8,014 nucleotides of DNA from Bacteroidota bacterium (lineage in GTDB: Bacteria; Bacteroidota; Bacteroidia; Bacteroidales; VadinHA17). This document shows positions 1 to 5,788 of this stretch, piece after piece. Numbering within the stretch: position 1 is the first letter of the stretch; each line of letters starts with the position of its first letter. Made by a program: the position numbers and the translations under genes. The stretch is from the NCBI GenBank assembly GCA_030631445.1, contig DAOVLD010000066.1:1-8014 (forward strand), written 5' to 3'. The notes under the pieces were generated by a model that was not told the origin of the DNA, did no database searches, and worked only from the letters and a program-made list of their open reading frames with translations.

Positions 1-744
1 AAACACTTTTTGAAGTATTGGAGAAACCCTTGCATTAATATCTTTCCGTATTTTATATTCCTCTTCGGCAACTTTCATAAACATGCCATCTAAAGCTTTA
101 TGGGTAAGATAATCCCCGAGATCTGTTTCAACAGTCTGCATGTCTGCCAGGCGTCCTGCCAATGATCTGGCAAACTGATTCCACTTCCCGGTGAGAGCAT
201 CCCATGAATCCTGGGTTGATATATTTCCCACTATATCCTTTTCTACTGAAGCCCTGATTTTTGGACTGTACAGATCAACCAGCTCACTGTAGGTTGTCCT
301 GCTGAGATATTTAGTGGCTGCATCATCTCCACCATTCAAAATGCCAAAAGCATCGGAAATTGACATTTGTGTTACACTGTTTATAAAGATAGGAGCCACT
401 TCTTTCGCAGCATCCTCAGCAGCACGGTTTATTCTCAGAATAACATCATTAACCAGTTTATCTCCTCCCGGGATCTTTGAAATATTTTCAACAATAATCT
501 TTGCTTCTTCAGGAAGCAGTATTTTAATAATTTCATCTCCAAAATATCCGTTTTCGGCTGCCAGTCGGTCAGATGAATTACGCGCTCCTGTTTTCAATGC
601 TTCTTTCAAGCCCTGCACAACCTCTGCTTCTGTTAAGGGTAAGGTGGTTGCTGCTGATTGAAGTGTTGTTAAAAGTTCAGCACAAGCTGACAGTATTATT
701 GAAACAGTCAGAATTAATGGTAGAATCAGTTTTTTCATTTTCAT
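1..744 (-). CDS. DUF4197 family lipoprotein, 3' end cut by window edge
   Basis: The minus strand is open from ATG at 744 to base 1 (248 codons, no stop). The product begins with two lysines, a hydrophobic stretch (residues 6-18) and a lipobox LSAC with Cys21, so it should be an exported, lipid-anchored envelope protein. The body matches the DUF4197 pattern I know: an early segment LTEAEVVQGLKEALKTGA, then NGYFGDEIIKILLPEEA, an FINSVTQMSISDAFGIL region, TKYLSRTTYSELVDLYSPKI, and a C-terminal LTHKALDGMFMKVAEEE block. Family members are about 220-250 residues, so only a few codons are probably missing. Its biochemical role is unknown. A second in-frame ATG at 738 would shorten the signal peptide by two residues and cannot be excluded. 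No Shine-Dalgarno is visible. The gene is divergent from the Bfd gene at 1056. Confidence 0.88.
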   Translation of the reverse strand, partial: MKMKKLILPLILTVSIILSACAELLTTLQSAATTLPLTEAEVVQGLKEALKTGARNSSDRLAAENGYFGDEIIKILLPEEAKIIVENISKIPGGDKLVNDVILRINRAAEDAAKEVAPIFINSVTQMSISDAFGILNGGDDAATKYLSRTTYSELVDLYSPKIRASVEKDIVGNISTQDSWDALTGKWNQFARSLAGRLADMQTVETDLGDYLTHKALDGMFMKVAEEEYKIRKDINARVSPILQKVF

Positions 745-1055
745 AAGGATTACAGTTTTTTTGTTTTGAAAGATAAAAAAAATAAAGTCATATTTATATG
801 TATTTTTAAAAAACCCGGATACAAATGAACTGGTATTCATGAAGAAATTTTGATAACCACTATACACCATGACACAAAAGAAATATTCATTTCTCATTTT
901 GTTGGCATTAATTATTACAAATGTTAATCTGACAGATAACCGGTAGATTAATTGTAACTAACACTCCTTTGTTGATAAAAAAGGATATAATAAAGTAATA
1001 TATTTTTTCATTTTACCGGATTTTTTGTTTTTTTGTACGCGATTAATCAGATTCT
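745..1055. other. Divergent intergenic region between lipoprotein and Bfd genes
   Basis: This AT-rich stretch of 311 bases should hold the promoters of both divergent genes. I see no RNA gene, no convincing ORF and no strong hairpin. For the plus-strand gene there is a TTTG at 968-971 and a TATAAT-like run at 986-991, but their 14-base spacing does not fit the Bacteroidota TTTG-N19-TAnnTTTG rule. For the minus-strand gene a near-consensus TATCTTTC lies about 20-30 bases upstream of the ATG without a matching upstream TTTG. No promoter is therefore called. Confidence 0.5.
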
Positions 1056-1250
1056 ATGGAAAAATATGATCCTGTGATTTGTGAATGCGCGAATATTACT
1101 CGCAGTGAAATTATTGACCTGATAAAAAAGAATAATTTATTTACTGTTGAAGAGGTTGCAGATGAATCTGCTGTTGCAGGTATGTGTGGTGCCTGCATTG
1201 AAAAAATTGAAAGTATCTTAAATGAGGTTTATGATCATTTATTGATGTAA
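1056..1250 (+). CDS. Bfd-like [2Fe-2S]-binding protein
   Basis: This 64-residue protein has four cysteines in the BFD-domain pattern: C9-x-C11, 32 residues, then C44-x2-C47. These residues hold a [2Fe-2S] cluster in bacterioferritin-associated ferredoxin and in BFD domains of nitrite reductases and dehydrogenases. The length equals that of E. coli Bfd (64 residues), and the region between the cysteine pairs looks helical, as in the family. In E. coli, Bfd donates electrons to bacterioferritin for iron release. No bacterioferritin gene lies nearby here, so the partner is unknown and the role as Bfd is an inference from the domain. It is cytoplasmic, with no signal sequence. The start is the only ATG that keeps the CEC motif near the N-terminus. 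No Shine-Dalgarno is seen. It appears to be a single-gene unit. Confidence 0.88.
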   Translation: MEKYDPVICECANITRSEIIDLIKKNNLFTVEEVADESAVAGMCGACIEKIESILNEVYDHLLM

Positions 1251-1338
1251 ATTAAACTCTCTCTTGAGTAACGTTATTCTAATCTCTCATTTCTCACCGT
1301 TTCCAGCTTCAACCTTCAAGTTATAAGTTATAAGCTTG

Positions 1339-1418
1339 CCACGTGAAATGCGACGTTTACCCTGTGAAATTTGAGGCACGAAAATATTTCACCAGGGAAG
1401 GAACATATTTCACTGTGG
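1339..1418. repeat. Nested double palindrome with four TGAAAT/ATTTCA arms
   Basis: Two inverted pairs are nested. The outer arms are CCACGTGAAAT (1339-1349) and ATTTCACTGTGG (1407-1418). The inner arms are CCCTGTGAAAT (1360-1370) and ATTTCACCAGGG (1386-1397), with a loop of 15 bases. Each pair matches except for one or two bulged bases next to the shared TGAAAT core. The structure could fold as one long interrupted stem or as alternative hairpins pairing any forward arm with any reverse arm. It lies between genes and has no T-run after it, so a simple intrinsic terminator is unlikely. Confidence 0.7.
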
Positions 1419-1458
1419 TTAAAAGTTATACATTCATCGACACTTAACTCGTAACACG

Positions 1459-1489
1459 CTTCGTCCGCCGTAGTTTTAACGAAGGCGGA
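1459..1489. repeat. CCGCC/GGCGG palindromic repeat
   Basis: CTTCGT (1459-1464) pairs with ACGAAG (1479-1484), while TCCGCC (1464-1469) pairs with GGCGGA (1484-1489), so two hairpins compete for adjacent bases. The GC-rich block stands out from its AT-rich surroundings. This type of cttcg-tccgcc / gaag-gcgga unit resembles intergenic palindromes I know from Bacteroidota and other genomes. Function unknown. Confidence 0.6.
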
Positions 1490-1655
1490 TAACCCATAAC
1501 TCTTTATTCCTTGGTTTTTACTTATTTATTGATAAAGGAACGAATTTTGTTGATGAATAATAATTTTTGCACGCAACCATTTTAAGTTAAAATCCTTCTT
1601 AATATAAAGAGAGAGTATAATTAATAGATTTTCAAATTATTAAGGTATTAGATAT

Positions 1656-1874
1656 ATGAGTAAACACAGAGAAATACATGCGACAGATAATCTCACAAAG
1701 AGGGCGATTTTAGAGTTTCTTTCCGATCGTGGGATGTCGTATTTGGGTGAAATCATCAAGAATTTGTCCCTTTCTTATTCAAAGGGAATCAAGTGTATTC
1801 TGGAGATGAAGAAAGAAGGGCTTATTGACAATAGCATTAATCCCCCCAAATATGATTTAGTTCAAAAAGATTAA
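1656..1874 (+). CDS. Small winged-helix-like DNA-binding protein (hypothetical)
   Basis: This 72-residue protein has no signature I can name, but its layout fits a minimal winged helix. A helix at about 13-25 (LTKRAILEFLSDRG) is followed by a second at 28-37, a recognition-helix candidate at 40-54 (SYSKGIKCILEMKKEG), then the LI turn and a short strand PPKYDLV at 63-69 that could be the wing. The K-x-I-x2-M-K-K-E-G-L-I pattern is typical of MarR/ArsR-like domains. It would be a cytoplasmic DNA-binding or regulatory protein; the target is unknown. A weak TAAGG lies 10 bases before the ATG. The gene stands alone and is closed by a strong terminator 72 bases after the stop, which supports its being a real transcribed unit. 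Confidence 0.65.
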   Translation: MSKHREIHATDNLTKRAILEFLSDRGMSYLGEIIKNLSLSYSKGIKCILEMKKEGLIDNSINPPKYDLVQKD

Positions 1875-1946
1875 CTTTGACTTTCCTGATATACAGGTAT
1901 TGGAAAAATTTTACCCGAACATTGTCAGGAAGTTAGATAAAATTTT

Positions 1947-1975
1947 AAAGCCGCCAGATATGGCGGCTTTTTTTT
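1947..1975 (+). terminator. Intrinsic terminator after the small winged-helix gene
   Basis: A perfect 10-base-pair stem, AAAGCCGCCA (1947-1956) and TGGCGGCTTT (1961-1970), encloses a GATA loop and is followed by a T-run to 1975. This is a textbook Rho-independent terminator for the plus strand. The A-run at the 5' side is short, so activity on the minus strand is less likely. Confidence 0.92.
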
Positions 1976-1999
1976 GCCCATAACTATCTAATTAATTTA

Positions 2000-2062
2000 G
2001 GGAATAAAGGGAATAAAGGGAATAGAGGGAATAGAGGGAATAGAGGGAATAGATGGAATAAA
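2000..2062. repeat. 9-base minisatellite, seven units of GGGAATARA
   Basis: Seven tandem 9-base units begin at 2000, 2009, 2018, 2027, 2036, 2045 and 2054. The first two read GGGAATAAA, the next four GGGAATAGA, and the last TGGAATAAA. The graded change from one variant to the other suggests growth by slippage or unequal exchange. Further units of the same motif appear at 2141-2165 and 6440-6455. It lies just beyond the terminator at 1975, in the gap before the ThuA gene, and has no coding potential. Confidence 0.95.
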
Positions 2063-2070
2063 GTGGAAAA

Positions 2071-2157
2071 TTGAAAGTTTGTAAAGTTCAAAGCTTACTT
2101 TTAACTTTATAACTTTATAACTTTATAACTTTTAACTCTTTGGAATAGAGGGAATAG
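2071..2157. repeat. Dispersed palindromic element, copy 1
   Basis: The segment starts with an interrupted palindrome (2071-2091, TTGAA at one end and TTCAA at the other). It continues through ACTTTTAAC-type sequence and three tandem AACTTTAT units (2103, 2111, 2119), and ends in AACTCTTTGGAATAGAGGG. The same modules in the same order occur at 6385-6455, where only one AACTTTAT unit is present. Both copies are embedded in GGAATAG minisatellite motifs. No ORF is present. Confidence 0.88.
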
Positions 2158-2221
2158 ATGGAATGATGCCAGGATAACTACGTATTATCCTGAAGAACCA
2201 TAATTATTTCTAAAAATATTA

Positions 2222-2272
2222 ATTGAAAAATGCCGGCTCTCACAAATTTTTCATAATTTTCAATTTTTCAAT
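2222..2272. repeat. Inverted repeat upstream of the ThuA gene
   Basis: ATTGAAAAA (2222-2230) and TTTTTCAAT (2264-2272) are exact inverted copies 33 bases apart, 40 bases before the ThuA start codon. It could be a leader hairpin or an operator, or a chance AT-rich match. No promoter consensus was found beside it. Confidence 0.35.
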
Positions 2273-2312
2273 GTAGAATTAAGAAGGGCTTTTAATTAAA
2301 AAATTAATTATA

Positions 2313-3137
2313 ATGGATCAACATTCATTAAGCAGAAGAACATTTCTTGAAAAGATTGTATTAACAAGCGCCGGTGCTATTATTTCCACCAGAGCTTTTT
2401 CTCAGCTAGCAGTAAATAATCCAAAATCACCCTCACTTAAGGACAAAACAGTGTTAATGGTATGGGGTGGCTGGATGGGTCATGAACCAAAAAAGTGTAT
2501 TGATATATTCGCACCATGGATCAGAGAACAGGGAGCAAAGGTCACTGTCTCAGATACACTTGATACTTACCTTGACAAAGATCTTATGAGTTCTATGGAT
2601 CTGATAGTTCAGGTATGGACCATGGGTGCCATTACCAGGGAACAGGAAAAAGCCCTGCTTAATGCTGTCCGCAGTGGAGTTGGATTAGCCGGCTGGCATG
2701 GCGGGCTGGCGGATTCATTCCGCCAGAATACCGAATATCAGTTTATGGTTGGGGGGCAGTGGGTGGCACATCCCGGTGGAGTTATCGATTATGAAGTGAA
2801 TATTGTAGATCATGACGATCCGGTAACAAAAGGTATTTCCGATTTTAAAATGCACTCAGAGCAGTATTATATGCATGTTGATCCTAATGTTAAAGTGCTT
2901 GCCACAACAACATTTAACGCTAACCATGCTGACTGGATTAATGGTTGTGTGATACCTGTTGTCTGGAAAAAAATGTATGGTAAAGGACGGGTGTTCTATA
3001 ACTCCCTTGGTCACCAGGCAGTGGATTTCAGTGTCCCTGAAGCTCTGGAAATTACAAAAAGAGGCATTCTCTGGGCTGCTGAAAGTAAATACTTATCTGC
3101 AGAAGAGTGGATACAGCCTGCTTACCCTGGCAAGTAA
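2313..3137 (+). CDS. Exported ThuA-domain protein with Tat-like signal
   Basis: The 274-residue product opens with a twin-arginine motif, SRRTFLEK (residues 7-14), a hydrophobic segment (15-26) and a plausible cleavage site after AFS (28-30), so export through Tat is likely. Residues 45-266 match the ThuA fold (class I glutamine-amidotransferase-like; named for trehalose utilisation). Seen motifs are [10 protein letters not shown] near the start with His57, GWHGG (127-131), [10 protein letters not shown] (147-156), [11 protein letters not shown] (181-191) and [12 protein letters not shown] (223-234). In Bacteroidota such proteins often accompany sugar-utilisation genes and carry glycan-related annotations, but none is adjacent here and the substrate is unknown. 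The start is chosen because it places the RR motif at the N-terminus. No Shine-Dalgarno is seen. It appears monocistronic. Confidence 0.9.
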   Translation: MDQHSLSRRTFLEKIVLTSAGAIISTRAFSQLAVNNPKSPSLKDKTVLMVWGGWMGHEPKKCIDIFAPWIREQGAKVTVSDTLDTYLDKDLMSSMDLIVQVWTMGAITREQEKALLNAVRSGVGLAGWHGGLADSFRQNTEYQFMVGGQWVAHPGGVIDYEVNIVDHDDPVTKGISDFKMHSEQYYMHVDPNVKVLATTTFNANHADWINGCVIPVVWKKMYGKGRVFYNSLGHQAVDFSVPEALEITKRGILWAAESKYLSAEEWIQPAYPGK

Positions 3138-3166
3138 TAATTATTTTAGGAATGGGTAAATAATTG

Positions 3167-3195
3167 AATGCTAAAATGATTAAATGCTAAAATGA
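3167..3195. repeat. Short direct repeat AATGCTAAAATGA, two copies
   Basis: Two identical 13-base copies (3167-3179 and 3183-3195) follow each other with a period of 16, 29 bases after the ThuA stop. A shorter echo, AATAAAATGA, continues after them. It is probably a slippage product; no function is apparent. Confidence 0.7.
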
Positions 3196-3251
3196 ATAAA
3201 ATGACTAGAGTTTAAATGCTTTGCATTTTTGCCGACTGCCGACTGTTGATT

Positions 3252-3303
3252 GCCCGCCTGGATGACTCTGGTCGCCCGCCTGACCGGACGGGCAGGGACG
3301 GGC
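3252..3303. repeat. GC-rich nested palindrome between convergent genes
   Basis: An inner hairpin pairs GCCCG (3274-3278) with CGGGC (3289-3293). An outer pairing joins GCCCG at 3252-3256 with CGGGC at 3299-3303, with CCTG / CAGG next to the arms. The block is far richer in GC than the flanking DNA. It lies between the convergent ThuA and nucleotidyltransferase genes, where it might act as a bidirectional transcription block, although no T-run follows it. Confidence 0.6.
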
Positions 3304-3434
3304 CGACTTCTTAATTTCAGTTGTTATCTATAAGTTTCACAATTGCGGAATGACAGTCCGGAAAGTAATTACTGCATAAGTCATTTTATTGTTGTTTTTT
3401 TTGTGTAATGAGTTGGTTGGTTTTGTGTTTTCTG

Positions 3435-4208
3435 TCATTTCGTGTTTAAATTGAAATTCTTTAAAAATTGCTTAAACAAAGCTTCCACATCCGTATTGGG
3501 GCTTCCTAAATCTTTAAACATCTGTTTATCGGGTAGTTCATTTTTTACTGTATCAGCAAAGCTTTGTATGTCTGCTTTAATGGTGTCCGGTAATTCAAAT
3601 GTATTATCAGGGGCAAGCATAGTTGCCATGCGAAATACATCGCCTTTGTGCTTGCGAATATGTTTTTCGTCTACTTTTTCATCTTTGGCTTTACGTTCCG
3701 TTAAATCTAAAAAAGCTTTTGCTTTCAGGCAGATTAAAGCTTCGGTATTGGCAATATGAATATTATCTTCAACTGTACTATGGTCTATGGTGTAGTTGTA
3801 GTAACCTTCATTTAGCAAAATGGCTGAAAGACTTGAAATATCATCATCAACAGGAATTGGTGTTAAATGGGCTTCTTCATAAAAATCAATCAAATCAGGA
3901 ATCCTAGAAAAAAGTTCAACCTGCTTAGGAAATTCTTTATTTTTGGGATTCAGAAAACGATAATATTTCCGTTTATCTGTACTTTTTTCTTTTCGTTCGT
4001 ATTTGGCTTCTTTTACAAATGCCCAAAACTGTTTTACAAATTCAGGTTTTATAGCTTCCACAATTAGGATCATATCAATGTCTTTTGTGGCTCGTGGAGT
4101 AAGCCCTGTATTATCTAATATAATATCGCATGCCGTACCACCAATAATGATATAATTACCGGTAAAATCTTTAAAATATTCACGAAATTTATCTATTCCT
4201 GTTACCAT
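3435..4208 (-). CDS. AbiEii-like nucleotidyltransferase, candidate toxin
   Basis: This 257-residue protein carries the minimal nucleotidyltransferase signature near its N-terminus: IIIGGTACDIIL with Gly23-Gly24, then TKDIDM with Asp43 and Asp45, and a possible third acidic residue at Glu98 in QVELFS. ALICLKAKAFLDL (157-169) matches the lysine-containing helix seen in AbiEii/MenT-type enzymes. In characterised AbiE and MenT systems such enzymes transfer nucleotides (to tRNA acceptor ends in MenT3) and stop growth. That activity is inferred here, not shown. Its ATG overlaps the last 7 bases of the upstream regulator gene, which suggests translational coupling. The wHTH-then-NTase order is the standard AbiE order. 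The C-terminal half (about 170-257) is helical and lysine-rich. A simple housekeeping nucleotidyltransferase is the alternative, but the partner gene argues against it. Confidence 0.82.
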   Translation of the reverse strand: MVTGIDKFREYFKDFTGNYIIIGGTACDIILDNTGLTPRATKDIDMILIVEAIKPEFVKQFWAFVKEAKYERKEKSTDKRKYYRFLNPKNKEFPKQVELFSRIPDLIDFYEEAHLTPIPVDDDISSLSAILLNEGYYNYTIDHSTVEDNIHIANTEALICLKAKAFLDLTERKAKDEKVDEKHIRKHKGDVFRMATMLAPDNTFELPDTIKADIQSFADTVKNELPDKQMFKDLGSPNTDVEALFKQFLKNFNLNTK

Positions 4209-5164
4209 ATATATTTTTCAATTATTTGTTCTAGTGCCATTTCTATTCGTTCATCCTTCATATCATTTAAGCTCAGGTAAAGTGAAAGAGGATCAACAAT
4301 ACCATCTTTAGCAAGTAATCCGGGATCATATTTCCATTCTTCAATGCATATATTTCCTTCGTTTTGTCCGAAATTTTTTAGGTTTGCACCTTCAATTAAT
4401 TTAGTGTAACCCGGTTTTACTGCATAATATTCTATTACATCATCATTAATATCAGAATAATGCGCAAGGGCGTTAATATTTGTTTTATATAAGTTCTTAT
4501 CATTTACCCAGCCGGTATAATAAATGCTTTTTTTAACCGGATTTATCACCATAGTTTTTGTTTCGTTCCAAATTTCACGTGCATTTTTTTCGAAACGTAA
4601 GAATTTATCTTTTGTGCCTTCCAGTTTACAAATACAGGTATTATGAAGAAAATATGCTGCCCGGGTAATTGTCATAGGATTATAATATAGCTTTTCCGCA
4701 ATACTTTTCAGGTTTAATCCTTCTAAAGATTGAACCTGAATATGATAAAGCAAAAGGCATTGTGCTGCCGGTTGCATGGTTTGTGGTATCTCTCTTTTAA
4801 TAAAAGCATATTCTTTAAAATCAATTAGCAAGTAAGGCATATACATTTGTTTACCAGGAATGATAAACTGTACTTTCTTTTCAATCAGTCTAAGTCGATT
4901 GTAGGCTTCAATTGGTTCAATAACAGCAATTATAATAGCATTGAAGGTTTTTTGCGCAATATCAAGATGCTTCCTTATTTTTTCTGCTGTAAAGGTTTCC
5001 TTTACCAGCATAAAGATAATTTCACGGTTAAATAATTTTGTTTTTTTAAAATCATAATCATTAACCATAAAAAAGGGTAAAGCTTTAAGTTTATCAGGAG
5101 CTACATCTTTAACAACAATTTTTACACCCAGGGTGTCTTCTATGTATTTCGTCAGATTATTCAT
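4202..5164 (-). CDS. AbiEi-like winged-helix regulator, candidate antitoxin
   Basis: The 320-residue protein has three visible parts. Residues 1-125 form an alpha/beta-looking segment ending in IIPGKQMYMPYLLIDFKEY. Residues 131-190 look like a MarR-type winged helix, with QCLLLYHIQ, NLKSIAEKLYYNPMTITRAA as the helix-turn-helix, and FLRFEKNAREIW as the wing area. Residues 205-320 form a C-terminal domain with YYTGWVND, a YYAV segment and VDPLSLYLSLND-x-DERIEMALEQ near the end. I know this architecture as the helix-turn-helix protein encoded just before AbiEii-like nucleotidyltransferases in Bacteroidota. By analogy it would neutralise the toxin indirectly and repress the operon. It overlaps the next gene by 7 bases and has its own well-formed promoter with repeats at the start site. 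The N-terminal segment might be a degenerate nuclease-like fold; this is a guess. Confidence 0.75.
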   Translation of the reverse strand: MNNLTKYIEDTLGVKIVVKDVAPDKLKALPFFMVNDYDFKKTKLFNREIIFMLVKETFTAEKIRKHLDIAQKTFNAIIIAVIEPIEAYNRLRLIEKKVQFIIPGKQMYMPYLLIDFKEYAFIKREIPQTMQPAAQCLLLYHIQVQSLEGLNLKSIAEKLYYNPMTITRAAYFLHNTCICKLEGTKDKFLRFEKNAREIWNETKTMVINPVKKSIYYTGWVNDKNLYKTNINALAHYSDINDDVIEYYAVKPGYTKLIEGANLKNFGQNEGNICIEEWKYDPGLLAKDGIVDPLSLYLSLNDMKDERIEMALEQIIEKYIW

Positions 5165-5184
5165 ATTAACGTCTTTATATCAGT

Positions 5185-5228
5185 ATAATAACACGAATCA
5201 TGCATAATAACACAAATGATGATATCAT
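5185..5228. promoter_or_regulatory. Operator-like repeats in the AbiE-like operon leader
   Basis: ATAATAACAC occurs exactly twice (5185-5194 and 5204-5213) with a period of 19 bases. Each copy is followed by a related tail ending in ATCATGC (5197-5203, 5224-5230). The perfect 10-base palindrome ATGATATCAT (5219-5228) overlaps the predicted start site and abuts the -7 box. The arrangement suits a repressor that blocks initiation, most simply the AbiEi-like protein itself, as known for AbiEi autoregulation. Binding is inferred. Confidence 0.55.
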
Positions 5229-5229
5229 G

Positions 5230-5260
5230 CAAATATAGAGATATAATACTGTAAATCAAA
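5230..5260 (-). promoter_or_regulatory. Bacteroidota-type promoter of the AbiE-like operon
   Basis: Read on the minus strand, TTTG (5260-5257) is followed after exactly 19 bases by TATATTTG (5237-5230). This matches the -33 TTTG / -7 TAnnTTTG consensus of the primary Bacteroidota sigma factor with no mismatch. Transcription should start near 5223-5225, leaving a leader of about 60 bases before the ATG at 5164. Confidence 0.75.
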
Positions 5261-5534
5261 ACAAAATAAATTTTATTTGATATTTTAGTAAATAATTGTC
5301 GCATCCTGTTTAAATAATTGATGTTCATTATATTTAACATAACCTGGCTGGTTAGTTGTTAATTTTGTTTCACCAATATTAAAATTAGCAGGATCGATTT
5401 ATAGTCGTGGAGCTGGAGGGAGTACCTCCCGTTGGTTGGTGATCCCTGAGGCGCCAGTCCTGCAAATAGAAAACAAACACTGCACTTTAGAGCAAGCGTA
5501 ACTCTTACCGATGAGTGATGTTCAGTCTATGGTA
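5261..5534. other. Intergenic region holding a partial tmRNA-end copy
   Basis: The first part is AT-rich and free of genes. A 17-base copy of the tmRNA 3' end lies at 5407-5423, and in minus-strand sense it is preceded by a small hairpin, GGGAG-gta-CTCCC (5418-5430). Between 5424 and 5534 the composition rises in GC (for example GATCCCTGAGGCGCC at 5441-5455), but I recognise no gene, tRNA or repeat in it. It may be the remainder of an inserted element. Confidence 0.5.
5407..5423 (-). repeat. Second copy of the tmRNA 3' end (att-like direct repeat)
   Basis: GTGGAGCTGGAGGGAGT is identical to 5907-5923, the complement of the last T-stem bases, the acceptor strand and part of the terminal CC of tmRNA. 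The two copies are in the same orientation and exactly 500 bases apart. The identity ends sharply on both sides. No other part of a tmRNA is present here, so this is a fragment, as left by integration at a tmRNA or tRNA 3' end. Confidence 0.8.
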
Positions 5535-5771
5535 TTATATTAATCTCTTATTTCTAAAAGCGATTCCAGAACCAGATTTCAAATATTTTTCAAATTCGTA
5601 AGCCTTATATTTATCTGTGAAAACAATGTTAGTGATTAATTCTGCAGGGAGTTTATCTTTAGTGTAGTGAACTTGACCTTTGTTATGCCTTACCATTCTG
5701 TCTTTTAAATTGTTGGTACAGCCAGTGTAATACGAGCCATCATTGCATCTTAGGATGTAAACATACCACAT
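5535..5771 (-). CDS. Small GIY-YIG domain endonuclease (UPF0213/YhbQ-like)
   Basis: From ATG at 5771 the protein has 78 residues and is essentially one GIY-YIG domain: WYVYIL (2-7), YYTGCT (14-19), Arg25 within LKDRMVRHN, Glu61 in YEFEKYLKSGSG, and a C-terminal FRNKR. Stand-alone domains of 80-100 residues are common in Bacteroidota; related nucleases cut branched or damaged DNA or act in mobile elements, and the actual role here is unknown. The frame stays open to an ATG at 5813, but those extra 14 codons (MSFGGRSPLIRNLD) translate a perfect hairpin and part of an intergenic palindrome, so the later start that opens directly with the family's MWYVYIL is preferred. The gene sits between two copies of the tmRNA 3' end, which suggests that it came with an insertion. 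Confidence 0.85.
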   Translation of the reverse strand: MWYVYILRCNDGSYYTGCTNNLKDRMVRHNKGQVHYTKDKLPAELITNIVFTDKYKAYEFEKYLKSGSGIAFRNKRLI

Positions 5772-5788
5772 ATCTAAATTTCTTATTA

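Larger units (their letters stand above)
1251..1655. other. Repeat-bearing intergenic region
   Basis: This gap of 405 bases holds no ORF I can support. It contains tandem TTATAAG units near 1321-1333, a nested TGAAAT/ATTTCA palindrome (1339-1418) and a CCGCC/GGCGG palindrome (1459-1489). From about 1500 it turns AT-rich and should contain the promoter of the small gene at 1656, but no clean TTTG / TAnnTTTG pair could be placed. Confidence 0.5.

Noticed and set aside
314..661. Plus-strand open frame of 115 codons
   Set aside because: It lies entirely antisense to the DUF4197 gene, whose minus-strand product has a lipobox and family pattern; the plus-strand product is serine-rich without any family signal.
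968..991. Promoter for the Bfd gene (TTTG and TATAAT-like)
   Set aside because: The spacing of 14 bases and the absence of TAnnTTTG do not fit the consensus used by Bacteroidota.
2000..2062. Possible CRISPR array
   Set aside because: The units are 9 bases long and directly abutting without spacers, so this is a minisatellite.
2959..3159. Plus-strand open frame overlapping the ThuA gene end
   Set aside because: It is a +1-type shadow of the ThuA gene, which has the conserved [12 protein letters not shown] motif in the other frame over the same bases.
3138..3165. AT-rich inverted repeat after the ThuA stop as a terminator
   Set aside because: The pairing is imperfect, contains almost no GC pairs and lacks a T-run.
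3442..4067. Plus-strand frames opposite the nucleotidyltransferase
   Set aside because: They are shadows; the minus strand carries the catalytic motifs and couples to the upstream gene.
5424..5534. Possible second tmRNA or a tRNA gene next to the 17-base copy
   Set aside because: No T-loop GGTTCGA, anticodon arm or acceptor partner could be found; only the terminal 17 bases match.
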